Source of the DNA: Datura wrightii
Taxonomy: Eukaryota; Streptophyta; Magnoliopsida; Solanales; Solanaceae
Direction: 5' to 3'
Assembly: GCA_035772735.1 (NCBI GenBank)
Contig: JASDFA010000001.1
Span: 58,915,001-58,979,000 of the forward strand
Length of the DNA stretch: 64,000 nt
Shown one piece after another: positions 11,006 to 23,179 of this stretch; the first letter of the stretch is position 1; every line of letters starts with the position of its first letter. The translations under genes were made by a program, and so were the position numbers. A model generated the notes under the pieces. That model was given only the letters and a program-made list of their open reading frames with translations, had not been told where the DNA came from and ran no database searches.

Positions 11006-12149
11006 TGTAACACTCCAAAATTCCCTAAGATCATACTCGAGGTATGAAATGGAGAAAATAGAAAAATCAGCACCAGATCACAGAACGAATCATCAAGTGA
11101 ATCATTAAGGGTATTTCCGTACTTCATATGTTCTTAACTCCTAAACTAAGTCATTTTAAGCTCCTAAGAGGGTATATTCTAGGGTTTTAATCATTCTTAA
11201 CTCTTATTCTACTCCTAACACCTCTAAGTTGAAGATAATCCTCTAAAGCCCTCAAGCATCAAGGTCCTCCCTCTTCTCCAAATCTCCAGTAATGAATGGG
11301 GGAATATTTCCACCCTCATTCTCAATTTCATCTCCATCTCATAATTTCAAGTATCCAACCATGTTTTATTAAAATTCTATGGTTACACCCCAATTCTCAT
11401 GAAATCTCTTATGAGGTCAAGTATCTTATGATTCAATTTATGATTTATGATTATGATTACATGTTTTCTACTAAGATCTCTTATGAATCTATGATTTCAA
11501 GTTTATGATGATTTTACTCAATTATGTATGATCTTCTGAATTTCAAGCTTTTAAACCTATGATTTCAAGTTATGATAATTTATTCAAGTATGCATGAATT
11601 TAATGAATCTCAAGCTTATGTATCATGGCCGACTCAGCGGTATTGTTTTCATGGCTAGTTCACGTATGACAATTATAATTATAATTCTCATCTTTTCTAA
11701 CTAGTCCATGTAAAATCAAGTATGTTCATGATTATGACTATGAAAATATGCATATTCTGGGAGTAGTATCTAGCACCAGTAGGCTGGGTTTTAACGCACC
11801 CAAGTCTCTCAATTTCGTGCCACCATAGGTATACGTTCAGGTTTGGGGCCTCGCCAGAGACTGTTTCCCCTAGCCCAATAGGGCTCATGAGTGATATCAC
11901 TCCTTTATCGTTCTTTTCCCTAGCAAGGCCTTGGATGACTCTGACCACTTGAGCAAGATAGTTGGGGCATCTCATTCACGATAGTGTCAGTTATGATGAA
12001 GCCTCCCACCATTCCTCATGTTTTAAGTTAATTACGTACAGGATTTATGATATCATGTTTTATTATATAATTCACCCGTTGATCAAATTATGATCTTTTA
12101 CTTACGTTTTAAAATATGCTAAAGTATATGCTTTTACTTCCAAAATATT
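11006..12149 (+). repeat. Tekay LTR G, 5' part
   Basis: Starts TGTAACACTCCAAAATTCC and runs about 1.14 kb until LTR H interrupts it. The start resembles LTR J at 28907. In J, about 400 bases separate the LTR start from the landmark CATTAAGGGTATTTTC; in G this distance is only about 97 bases, so the palindrome-rich block of U3 is missing. The conserved block GGTATACGTTCAGGTTTGGG lies near 11828. The rest of this LTR was not found after H. Confidence 0.75.
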
Positions 12150-14315
12150 TGTAACACCTCCAGTCTCGAAATGGCTTCTTGAAGAAAAAAGATTGCTAGT
12201 TTTAGATCCGGTGCAAGGGGGTGACGGAGGAGCCGACAGCCCATCAGCCTAGTTGTGGCCCATCAATGTGGGGTCGTGGCTCTAGCCATAGGAGTCACGG
12301 CTAACAAGTTTGCGAGGGACCGTCATGTGTGGCATCATGCTTAGGTTTCATTGCTCCCAAGTGATGGAGGACTTGACGGACTGTCAAGGGAATAACGGCT
12401 CGTCACTTCCACCATTGATAATGTAAATTTGAAACCCCTTCTAGTTAAGGGTGATGGTAAGGAAAACGGACCACTGGGCATGTGATGGCCCATCACTGCC
12501 ATTGTCAAGATGTTCATTAATGTAATCCTTCCTGTTTTTTCAGGGTTAGTGTTGTAATTTCCTAAGCTTCTAATCCCTAAGTGACATTATTTTAGGGATA
12601 CTTGTGGGTATAATTGAGGGTTTTACTTGCTTATTCTTCACTCCTCTCATACACAGAGGTTGAGAAAGATCAATCTCTCAAGGAAGAAAGGATTTCTCAA
12701 TTTCTTCTTCTCCAGTTTCTCTTGGGCATCAAACCCTAGAAAGAATCTCATCAAGCCCAGGTATATAGGGTTATGAATGGGGAAATTCTTCCACCCTCAT
12801 GCCCTTTTCAATCTCAATCTCCTGATCTCTATTCCTCAATTCTAAATTGTGAAGTTCTAAGGTCTAATCCAATTTCATGCAATTATCCATGATATCTCTA
12901 TAGATTCATTTTTTTGATGTTCTAATTGATGAAATATGCTTATTAGGGAAGATTTAACTCTCAAATTTCTCAATAATTTATGATTTCAAGCTTATGATGA
13001 TTTCTCCCTATTATGCATGATCTATAAATTTCATGTTTATGAGCCCATGATTTCATGTCATGATGTATTATCGAAATATGTGTGAAAGTTTATGAATCTT
13101 AAGCTTATGAATTTTATGATTTCAAGTTATAAAGTTTTATTCAAGCATGTATGATTTTCATGAAATATAAGTTCAAGTTTCATGGCCAACTTTATGGCAT
13201 TCTTTTCATGGTTATTTCATGCATATCAAGTATAATTATGATTTCATGTTTTGACTAGCCCATGCGAGTCTAAGTATTATTTTCACGTTGATGATTATGA
13301 GCCATGCACGTATTTTTAGGAGTAGTGTCTAGCACTAGTAGGCTAGGGGTTCAGGAAAACTCTGAGTCTCAAAACTACGTGCAACCGCAGGTATATATTC
13401 ATGATCAAGCCCTATGAGGATTCACAAGTGATTTCATGCCTTAATCGTTTCTTGACTTGGCAAGCTTGGAATGGCTCTGCCAACTTGAGCAAGATAGTTG
13501 GGCATCATGCAAGCTCTCTTATGATGGTGTCGATTATGATGAGTCTCCCATTGTCCCTCATTTTTTAAGTTACTCATGTTCATGTATTAAGATATTATGT
13601 TTTATAGCATATTTTATCCATTGATCAATTTCTGAGTTTTTACTTATAATTTCAAGTACGGTACACTATATGTTTTTTATTTCTAAATCTTAGGTCATTA
13701 TGTTCAGCTTATGATGAATATTTCATGATTATGATTACTTTAGGAATATGGATTTTGGAATGTTTCCCATTACTCTCATGTTCTAACTTATTTTGTATTC
13801 ATGTTTTTAGACTATTGAATTTACTAGCATGTTTTACTCTCTCTACATACTCAGTACATTCCACATACTGACCGTATACTCTATGCCATATCATCTAATG
13901 ATATAAGTTCAAGTGGTCAACACCCTCTCGATGTTAGCTCGCTCCCACTCCAGTCCAGCATTATCCCTAGTCTTGGTGAGTCCTCGTGATCCAAGGATGA
14001 CAAATTTGATTCATGTCTCTTTTGTTTACGTCTTTTAGTTTAAGACTTAGCAAGATACTTGAGTGTTTTGTCCCATCAGCTTATCATGTGTTTAAAGGCT
14101 TTTCAAACAACTATGTATAGATAGATCAATGTTGTTGACTTGTGTTTACGCTTATGTCTTTATGTTATGCAGACTTCTGCTTATATTATGTCCAGGTTCT
14201 ATTTTCGCTTAGTGATGCTCTTATTTATGCTATGTATGTGTCATGGGTTAGCTTGGAGTCGTTCGTGGTTCTAGGTCCCGTGTCTCGATCCAGGGTCCAT
14301 GCTCGGGCCGTGACG
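12150..14315 (+). repeat. Complete Tekay LTR H with primer site
   Basis: A full 2166-bp LTR running from TGTAACACCTCCAG to GGGCCGTGACG. The final A of the usual TGACA end has mutated to G. It is followed at 14316-14332 by an intact initiator-Met-type primer site, AACTTGGTATCAGAGCA, so it was a 5' LTR. Only about ten leader bases follow before LTR I begins in mid-sequence, so the rest of this element was lost. U3 contains repeated words such as GTGACGG and CCCATCAC. Confidence 0.85.
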
Positions 14316-14340
14316 AACTTGGTATCAGAGCATTAGATTT

Positions 14341-15493
14341 ACAAGATATGATGATTTTACCCCATTATGCATGATTTTCACAAAATTCAAGTCTATATAT
14401 CATGGCCTATCTTCGGCACTATTTTCATGGCTAGTTCACGTATATTAACACGTTATGAATTTCATGATTTTTAACTAGCCATGTAAACCCATGTTCCATG
14501 ATTATGATATGAGCACTATATTTATTTTGGGAGTAGTATTTAGCATTGAGTAGGCCGGGGTTCCATTGCACCCATGTCTCAAAATTACATACAAACATAA
14601 CCATGATGGGGTCCTCTACAAGAGTGTCTCCCATGACCCAAGGGGCCACCTCTGAGTGATATCATGCCTTTTCTTGGTCCTACCTTTGACAAGGTATGGA
14701 CACCCTCCTGACTAGGGTTTTATAGGTCGAGCTCCATGTATACTCACATCGGGTATGTCGGTTATAAGAATCTTTCATTGTTCCTTAGATTCTATATGTA
14801 ACGTGTGTGTGTGTGTATATATATATCCATGATTATTATTTATGGTTTTACGACTTATAACTCGAAAATATGCTTTATGAGGTTTTTATTTATGAATTAA
14901 ATCATGATTAGTCTTACATTATAGTTTTGCAAACCTTGAGCCTTCATGTTTATTTATTATTTGAATCTCATGTTTTATACGAGTTTATACTCATGATCTC
15001 TCATGTACTGCTTTAGTAGCCTGTTTACTTACTCTACAAACTCAGTACATTTAAATTACTGATCGCATACTTCTATGCTATATCATTTCATGATATAAGT
15101 TCGGACGTCCAGTCTCAGCCTCGTCGTTAGTCTCGCTCGCATAGCAGTTCAGTTCAACTCCAAATTAGGTCAGTCCTCTTCATCCGAGGACATTTAGTAA
15201 TTATTGATGTTATGTTCTTATTTTAGTTTTAGACTTAGCAAGCTAGTTGAGGGTGTTATCCCATCATCTTATCTTATTATTAGAGGCTTTTCAGATAGTA
15301 TGTTAGATGATTCAGCGCTGTAGACTTGTTGTCTCCAGTATGCTACATGATATATTCTTGACTTTTGCTTATCTCTTGTTATGATTCATTTTTGCTTTAA
15401 ATATGCTTCTATGAATGTACCATGGGTTATCTTGAAGTCCATCGTGATTCTAGGTCCAATATCTTGATCGGGGTCCATGCTCAAGTCTTAACA
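14341..15493 (+). repeat. 5' LTR of element I, 3' part only
   Basis: Aligns with LTR H from about H position 838 to the end and finishes in a mutated GTCTTAACA end. It is followed by the primer site and leader of element I. A microsatellite (about 6 GT then 5 AT units) lies at 14803-14826. The left junction with the leader of H falls at the recurrent LTR break site. Confidence 0.75.
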
Positions 15494-15671
15494 AACTTTG
15501 TAATAGAGCAAAGATTTAGGTGTTTTTAGGCTTTCTGAAAGCCGCACTAAGTAGATTCTTTTCCATGAGTACTAGATGTTTTAGGAAACTTCCCTTCTTT
15601 AATGATCTATGTCGTGCGATGAAGTTCCTCTCTCTACTCCTCTAGCTCATGCTATATGCATTTGCAGAAAT
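15494..15671 (+). other. Primer site and leader of element I
   Basis: 15494-15510, AACTTTGTAATAGAGCA, is a decayed initiator-Met-type primer site. The leader then shows the Tekay landmark in which the CTTTCTGAAAGCC sequence precedes a purine-rich stretch and the gag ATG near 15672. Confidence 0.7.
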
Positions 15672-16029
15672 ATGCCTCCCTCCTGAGTTAACAGAAGAAT
15701 AAATTGCAACAAAAATGGCCATTGCAATGGCAATGGAGATGGGCATCAGCCAGCCCCACCAGCTCAAGCTGATCCCTTGTTTGAGCAGGTGACTCATTCT
15801 GAGTTCAGAGTTGTATTTCAGATGTTAGGATAGGCCATGGCCTCCCAGGTCAACCAGCAGGTTATGGCTCATGTGAGCCAAAATAGGAATGTAGCAATGG
15901 CTAGGGTGCGAGACTTCATAAGAATGAACCCACCTGATTTTTAAGGGTCAAAAGTGGATGAGGACCCACAGGAGTTTATTGAGGAGGTCCAGAAGATTAC
16001 CCAGGTTATGGGTGTTGCAGGAGAGAAAA
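15672..16029 (+). pseudogene. Tekay gag of element I, N-terminal part
   Basis: Decayed gag N-terminus. It starts MPP then a stop, and continues with DPLFEQVTHSEFR, QVNQQVMAHVSQN, VAMARVRDFIRMNP and DEDPQEFIEEVQKITQVMGVAGE. The frame is cut at 16029 by element C. It resumes at 25540 after C with no loss other than the target duplication, which places C's insertion in the middle of the capsid domain. Confidence 0.85.
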
Positions 16030-18124
16030 TGTTATACCCCAGAAGCCCAAAGATTAGACTCGGGAGTTGAAACGGAGAAAAACATAGAATCTGGCATCAG
16101 GGACAGAATGGGTCATGAGATGACCTGTGAAGAGCAAACAAGAGTAGTAATGTGACTTGTGGTGAGGCCTAGAGGATGAATTTGAAGTTTGGGAAATGAG
16201 ACCCCCATGGACATGACCATGAGTCATGGTCAGTCCCCACGACTTGTTAGGTCAGTCGTGGGGAGTGGTGTTTGAGTAAAGAGGAGAAAAGAGACGGTTG
16301 ACTTAACGGGAGGACTCCATGAGTCGTGTTCAGTCCCCGTGATTCGTGGGATGGGTCGTGACTAAGTAGGGAAAAATTTATTTGAGGATGAGGTAGTGCA
16401 CATCACGGATGGTGACCACGACTCGTGGTCACCAAGTAACGAGTCGTTAATGTCTTCCGTTACGAGCCCAGAAGACTTCAGAAGCAGTGTACTTGACGGA
16501 GGACTCCACGAGTCGTGGCCCTTGATGAAGAGTCGTAGGTCCCCCATTGGGACCATCTGGCAGTTATTTTCTGCGAACATAGTAAGGGCTTTTTCATAAT
16601 TTCTAAGTTCCTAAGTCCTAAACTACGTCATTTTGAGTTATGAATGATGACTTTTAAAGGGGTTAAGTTCATTTTAGGTCATATTCATTCATGCATGCAA
16701 GGTAGAAGGGGAGAGAGGGTGATCAATCTTAGTGTTCTTAAATTTCTCATCAATTCCTATTGGGCATTCAAAGAAGTGTAAGAATCAGCTACCAACAGGT
16801 ATGTAGGGTTATGAATTGGTGATTCCTTTCACACCCATGCCCAATCCCTCTCTAAATCATAAATGTTCTATGTCTAGACTATGGTATTTTAACTCAATGC
16901 ATGAATTTCCGAATTCTTTACATGGGTATGATTTAAATATGTTTCTACCATTGAATTATGAAGCATGGGCAAGTTTTACAATGTTTTCAATTAAAAATCA
17001 TGTTTCTAGTTTTATGAATTCAAAAGCCCATTGATGAAAAGTTCATGAAAGATGAGATTTGTGATGAATGTATGATGATGATGAGATGCTATAGTGAAAA
17101 GCGTGTTTTCAAGCTACCTATGTTTATAATCATGTTTTCGATGTGAATTGAGTATTTTTCTAGTATGATAAAGCTTTGGGCAATGCCGACATGTTCTAAG
17201 TATAATTCATGATTTCTCGAATTGAGCTTACCATATGGTTTTGGGAGCGAAGACTCCCAATTATCTTTCAGCTTGTGTTATGGTTTGAATTAAAGCTTCT
17301 GCATGGTTTCATATTTGAGATGTATTTGATTATTGAGCTTCGTCAATAGACGATGTTGAGCTTCATTGAATAACGATGTAGAGCATATGCATGTTTTTTG
17401 GAAGTAGTGTCTACCATCGAGTAGGCTAAGGAATGATCATCCTATGCCTTAGAAGTACGCGCCAACATAGGTTTATACTTATATATTACTTCGGGACCTC
17501 CCTTGTGCACTATCCCCGGCCCTATTGGCCCACGAGCTTGATATTGATATCATGATATCATCCCTAGCCCTGGCAAGGCTTTGGAAGGCTCTACCCGCTT
17601 GAGTGTGATAGTTGGGACCATGTGAGCTCTATCGTGGTATGTCGGTTAAAAGATGAGTCTCCCATTGTTCCTCATGATTTCAGTTATGCATGTTTATCAT
17701 TATTGAGATTTATACATTGATATATGTTCTAAAGCAGGTTTGACTCAATGTTCAGTTTTACTTATAAATATTAGATGTCAGCTTTGAGTCAATCGATTCA
17801 GTTATGATGTATGTTATGTTATGATGAGATCATGATTTCAGAAAGAATGCATGCAAGCCTTATTCTCAGATTTTTAATGTTTATGTTTACATTATGCATT
17901 TTCTTTAAATGATTTTACTTAATTGAGCGGTTTTTTACTGTATATATTCAACTTCAGATTTTGTATTATGATGTTAAGTTAAATCTAGACTTCCACTATG
18001 ATTATCTTGTTGATCTATTCAGTTTTATTGATTGAGTTAGATGTACTTATTCCATGGGTCGACTTGGGGTTCTTGGGGCTCCTTGTCCCGTGTTGTGATT
18101 TGGGCCTCCGTTTGGGTCGTGACA
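16030..18124 (+). repeat. 5' LTR of element C
   Basis: 2095 bp, TGTTATACCCC to GGGTCGTGACA. U3 holds CpG-rich palindromes with the core ACGA-C/G-TCGT, the best being 16411-16433 (11-bp arms GGTGACCACGA around one base), 16437-16449 and 16506-16518. Compared with the 3' LTR it lacks about 250 bp near 17936, the part that includes the CATACTCGGTACATTCC block. Confidence 0.92.
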
Positions 18125-18332
18125 AACTTGGTATCAGAGCAATAGGTTTGAAGTTTCCTAGGGTGTCTGAAAGCCACATTGAGTAGAGTCTTTTTCATGG
18201 TGTGAAGCGCGCCACACTTATGTTGAAGAGGCAACGAAATGCTTAGAAAATGTTCCCTTCTTTCTTGATCTATGTCGTGCAATGAAATGCCTTCCTAACT
18301 TTCTAATTCGTGATATTCGCGATTGCAGAATT
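18125..18332 (+). other. Primer site and leader of element C
   Basis: 18125-18141 is AACTTGGTATCAGAGCA, an intact initiator-Met-type primer site directly after the LTR. The leader runs to the gag ATG at 18333. Confidence 0.85.
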
Positions 18333-19490
18333 ATGGCTCCTCGAAGAGTAAATGGTAGAAGGAATGGGAATGGAGACAGCCACGAGGATGGCAATGGAAA
18401 CGGGCACCAGGAGGCCCCACCGATTTAGGAGCACCAGGTACCAGAATCGATTGCCCATGCTGAGTTTAGGGCGGCTATTTAGATGCTCTCGTAGGCCTTG
18501 ACCGCTCAGGTCAATAAGCAGGCAGTTGCGCATGTTCTGCAAAATGAAACTGTGGTGGTGGCTCGAGTCAGGGAATTCTTGAGAATGAACCCGTTGGAGT
18601 TTCTCGGGTCAAAGGTAGATAAGGACCCGCATGAATTCATAGATGAAATTGTGAATATCACCCAAGTCATGGGGGTGAATGGAGTTGAGTGCGTGGAGTT
18701 GGCCTCATACCAGTTGAAAGGGGTCGTGCACATCTGGTTTCACCAATGGAAAGATAGTAGGGTCTTCGGAGCAAGTCCTGTCACTTGGGAAGAGTTCCAT
18801 GTTGCTTTCTTAGATTGGTTCTTCCCTCGTGAGATGAGAGAGCAGAAGGAAACCGAGTTCGTGAATCTGAAGCAAGGGAGGATGACAGTGCAGGAGTATG
18901 CCCTTGAGTTCACCCGCCTATGAAAGTACGCCCCAGAGTTAGTGGCTGATCAAAGGGCGCGGGTGAGTAGATTCGTTCATGGAGTGGCGGGCTATTTGGA
19001 CAAGGATTGTAGGACTGCTATGCTCTACCAGGACATGTATTTCCCTCAGATAGTTTTGTATGCCCAACAGATGGAGACAGCACATTTGAGAGAGAGAGAG
19101 GCCAAGAGGGCCAGGACCGATGACCACAGATTCTCACAGTCGTGGTCAGGTGGTGGGCACCGACAGCAGACCCACTAGAGATCATCAGCCCCAGCATCTT
19201 CAGTATTGAGTGTGCCATCCAGTCCTAGGCATGATCAGAGAATGCGAGCATCAAGCTCTAGGGGTCAGAGCAGCAGACCCGTAGATTCTAATGTTTCAGC
19301 TTATCGCAGGTGTGGCCGGGTCACATGGGTCAGTGTTTAGCAGGTATAGGTGCTTGTTGCGGGTGTGGAAATCCCGGACCCATGCTCAGAGATTGCCCAG
19401 CAGCGAGGAAGGATCATGATGGGGGCCAAAGCCTAGCTTCTAGTTCAGCAGCCCCACCCGTACGCTCAGCACATTAGGGGGTATCTACCA
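18333..19490 (+). pseudogene. gag of element C
   Basis: Capsid-nucleocapsid polyprotein that packages the element RNA, broken by point stops. The start MAPRRVNGRR at 18333 matches the gag start of element O (61190, minus strand). One frame is kept through the capsid: QVNKQAVAHVLQNE, RVREFLRMNP, KVDKDPHEFIDEIV, ELASYQLKGVVHIWFHQW, EEFHVAFLDWFFPREM, LKQGRMTVQEYALEF and ARVSRFVHGVAGYL. In-frame stops occur at 18426, about 18480 and 18922, the last in the usual TRLSKYAPE motif. The zinc-knuckle segment (19310-19400) is frameshifted, and only its second CxxCGNPGP half is readable. Confidence 0.88.
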
Positions 19491-19560
19491 ATGCAAGTGG
19501 CGGTCAACGCCAAAATAGATTCTATGCCTTAGCATCCTTCTAGGAGAAGGAGGTCCCCCG

Positions 19561-21410
19561 GATGTGGTCACCGGTATGCTACGAGTTTTCCATCTCGATG
19601 TTTATGCTTTGTTAGATCCAAGGGCTACCTTGTCTTTTGTGACACCTCATGTGGCCAGTAGCTTCAGAGTCAGTCCCAAAGTCTTGTTAGAACCCTTCTC
19701 AGTTTCTACTCCAGTAGGTGACTCAGTTGTAGCTAGACACATAAAGGTTGTCCGGTCTCAGTCCTCCAAAATGTCACTTCAACAAATTTGATAGAGTTAG
19801 CCATGACCGATTTTGATGTTATCCTCAGCATGGATTGGCTATTTGCATGTTATGCTTCAGTTAATTATAGAACCCGGGCAGTAGAGTTCAGATTTTCAGG
19901 TAAGCCAGTCTTAGAATGGAAAGATAGTTCAGTTGTGCCTATAGGTCGTTTCATTTTCTACCTTAAGGCCAAGAAGATAATTTCTAAAGGTTGTGTGTAC
20001 CATCTAGTTAGGGTTAAAGATGTTGAGTCCAATACCCCGGCTATCCAGTCAGTTCCAGTAGTATGTGAGTATCCGAAAGTCTTCCCAGATGATTTACCGA
20101 GAATCCCTCACGAGCGAGAGATTGATTTTGGTATTGACTTTCTTCCCCACACGCACCCTATATCTATTCCTCCCTACAGAATGGCTCCAGCTGAGCTAAA
20201 GGAGTTGAAAGAGCAGTTGAAGCCTGTTATACAAAGGTTTCATTAGACCGAGCAAGTCCACATGAGGTGCACCAGTTCTCTTTGTCTGAAAGAAAGATGG
20301 TTCTCTTTGCATGTGTATTGATTATCGACAATTGAACAAATTCACCATCAAGAATAGGTATCCTTTACCCAGGATTGATGATTTATTTGACCAGCTTCAG
20401 GGTGCTAAGTGTTTCTAAAAAATAGATCTCAGATCCAGGTATCATCATCTCAGAGTTCGGGAAAGCGACATCCTGAAGACAACCTTCAAGACGCGGTATG
20501 GTCATTATGAGTTTGTAGTTATGTCTTTTGGACTATCGAATGCTCCTGCAACTTTTATGGACTTGATGAATAGGGTGTTCAAACCAACTTGGATATGTTC
20601 GTGATTGTGTTTATTGATGACATCCTGATATACTCTCAAAGCGAGAAGGAACATGCTGCTCATTTGAGAATAGTTCTTCAAACTCTCAAGGATCTCCAAT
20701 TATATGCTAAATTCAGCAAGTGCGAGTTTTGGTTGAACTCCGTAGCATTTTTGGTCCATGTAGTATCAAGCAAAGGCATAAGGGTGGACTCTCAAAAAAT
20801 AGAAGCGGTGAAGAATTGTCCAAGACTGGTGAATACTTTGGATATTCGGAGCTTCTTGGGTTTAGCTGGCTATTATTGGAGATTTTTTAAAGGTTTCTCA
20901 TCGATTGCATCACCTTTGACCAAATTGACCCAGAAGAAGGTTAAATTCCAATGGTTGGAGGCTTGTGAGAAGAGCTTCCAAGAGTTGAAGACTCGACTTA
21001 CTTCAGCACCAGTGTTAGCTCTACCAGAGGGTACTGATGGGTTCGTGGTGTGCTGTGATGCTTCAAGGATCGGACTTGGTGGTGTGTTGATGCAGCATTG
21101 GAAAGTTATAGCATATGCCTCTAGACAGCTAAAGGTTCATGAGAAGAATTACCTGAACCATGATCTTGAATTGGCCGCAGTAGTATTCGCCTTGAAGATA
21201 TGGCGACATTATTTTTATAGGGTCCACGTGGATATGTTTACGGACCATAAGAGTTTTTAATCTGTGTTTACCCAGAAGGATCTCAATCTTCAGCAAAGGA
21301 GGTGGTTGGATCTACTCAAGGACTATGATATGAGTATCCTTTACCATCCGAGTAAGGCCAATGTAGTAGCGGACACACTTAGTAGACTCTCTAGGAGAGT
21401 GTGACTCATG
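19561..21410 (+). pseudogene. Protease, reverse transcriptase and RNase H of element C
   Basis: Pol part 1. The protease starts with VTGMLRVFHLDVYALLD. Its active site reads D-P-R instead of D-P-G, which should kill it. The TDFDVILSMDWL and SKGCVYHLVRVKD segments follow. RT starts near 20040 with FPDDLPRIPHEREIDF and PPYRMAPAELKELKEQL. A frameshift near 20220 interrupts GFIRPSKSPWGAPVLFV. KIDLRSRYHHLRV, the GHYEFVVMSFGL block and the catalytic FIDD (near 20620) remain. RNase H keeps CDASRIGLGGVL, ELAAVVFALKIWRHY and FTDHKS, then has a stop at 21258 where other copies continue with LQ/QYVFTQKDLN. Confidence 0.88.
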
Positions 21411-21419
21411 TGGATGAGG

Positions 21420-22960
21420 AGAAGAAGGAGCTGGTGAAAGATGTGCATCAACTTACAAGGTTGGGAGTTCGATTGGTTGACTCGACCGATGGCTGAGTTA
21501 TTGTTCATCACGGATCAAAATCGTCCTTGGTGACTGATTTAAAAGCTAGACAAGATGAGGACCCAATTTTGGTAAAGTTAAAGGAAGTCGTTCACAATCA
21601 GAAGGTAGAGGTCTTCTCCAAAGGGGGAGATGGTGTGCTTTGGTATCAAGGTTGTCTATGTGTTCCGGATTTTAATGATTTGAGAAGTCGGATATTGTAC
21701 GAGGCTCATGGATCTAGTTATTATACCCATGCAGGTTCCAACATGATATACCGTGATTTACGAAAAATCTATTGGTGGAATGGCATGAAGAAGGACATCG
21801 CAGAATTCGTAACTAAGTGTCCGAATTGTCAAGCAAGTCAAGGTCGAGCATTAGAGACTGGAAGGAGTGCTTCAGGATATCAGTATTCCTATTTGAAAGT
21901 GGGAAGAAATCAATATGGACTTCATCATAGGTTTTCCTCGTACTCATCGACAATATGACGTCGCTCATTTTCCTACCGGTCAAAACCACAGATTTGGCGA
22001 ATTATGCCAAGATATATATCCAGAGCTATTCCGATTGCATGGAGTTCCCTTATCCATCATTTCTGATAGAGGTACTCAATTTACTTCTCAGTTTTGGAAG
22101 TCATTTAAAAAAGGACTTAGTACGCAGGTTAATCTCAACACATTGTTTCACCCGCAAACAGATGGTCAAGCGGAGGGGACAATGCAGACTCTCGAAGACA
22201 TGTTGACAACATGCGTGATCGGCTTCAGAGGTAGTTGGGATGAGCATTTGCCTCTTATCGAGTTTTCCTACAATGACAACTATCATTCCAATATCCAGAT
22301 GGCACCGTTCGAGGCTCTCTATGGGTGGAGATGTAGGTCGCCCATTGGTTGGTTTGAGGTTGGCGAAGCAGCAATTATAGGACTAGATTCGGTTCATGAG
22401 GCTATGGATAAGGTTCAGTTGATAAGGGACAGATTGAAAAATGGGAAAAGTCATCAAAAATCCTATGCTGATGTGAGGAGAAGGGAATTAGAATTTGAAG
22501 TTGATGATTGGGTACTTCTGAAGGTGTCTCCCATGAAGGGAGTGATGAGGTTTGGAAAGAAGGGGAAACTTACTCCCCGCTATGTCAGCTCATACCGGAT
22601 CGTGAGATGTGTTGGCAAGGTGGCCTATGAGTTGGAGTTGCCCTCAGAATTAGTTTTTGTGCATCCTGTATTCCATGTATCGCTCTTAAAGAAGTGTTTG
22701 GGTGATCCAGCTCTGGTTGTCCCGGTGGACAACATTAGTGTGAAAGACAGCCTTAGTTATGAGGAGGTTCTGGTAGAAATACTGGATCATCATGTTTGAA
22801 GTCAAGGAACAAGGAAGTAGCTTCAGTTAAAGTTTTATGAAGGAATTAGCATGTTGAGGGAGCTATGTGGGAAGCCAAAACAAATAATGATGGCTAGTTA
22901 CCCACATTTATTCTCTACCGGTTCAGTTCCAGCTTGAGGTATCAGTTTTGTCCTAAAATC
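21420..22960 (+). pseudogene. Integrase and chromodomain remnant of element C
   Basis: The integrase zinc-binding part (21690-21830) has the HHCC pattern, with EAHGSSYYTHAG and CPNC. The core starts MDFIIGFPRTHRQYD and jumps directly to AHF. The roughly 12 residues between these, which in family members contain the first catalytic Asp (VIVDRLTKS), are deleted. The second Asp (SDRGTQFTSQFW) and the Glu (DGQAEGT) remain. The C-terminal part is long and clean: SYNDNYHSNIQMAPFEALYG, RRELEFEVDDWVLLKVSPMKG and VFHVSLLKKCLGDP. After EILDHHV a stop at 22797 cuts the chromodomain, of which RNKEV and YPHLFSTGSVPA can still be read. Confidence 0.88.
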
Positions 22961-23179
22961 CTATTTAGTTTTCATGTTAAGTTCATGTGCCCAAGTTTCT
23001 TTAATGTATATGGATGTATGTTTGATTCTGAATTCAGTTCAGCTATGTAGTTTGAATCGGAATAGTCATTCCATTAGTTTTCGGCTTAAATGATCAGTCT
23101 TTGAATATTATAATTTCATTTCTCTGCTTCTCTGTATGTTTTTCAACATTCAAGGATGAATGTTCCCAAGGGGAGATAT
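22961..23179 (+). other. 3' untranslated region and polypurine tract of element C
   Basis: Noncoding, ending in AAGGGGAGATAT (23168-23179) directly before the LTR. This is the polypurine tract used for plus-strand priming. Confidence 0.8.

Noticed and set aside
11697..11975. Minus-strand 92-codon ORF with similar counterparts antisense to other Tekay LTRs (14431-14649, 45915-46121 and, on the plus strand, 62284-62484), all ending near YYSQN.
   Set aside because: The similarity follows from homology of the LTRs. Frames and lengths are not kept and stops fall at different places, so there is no sign of protein selection.
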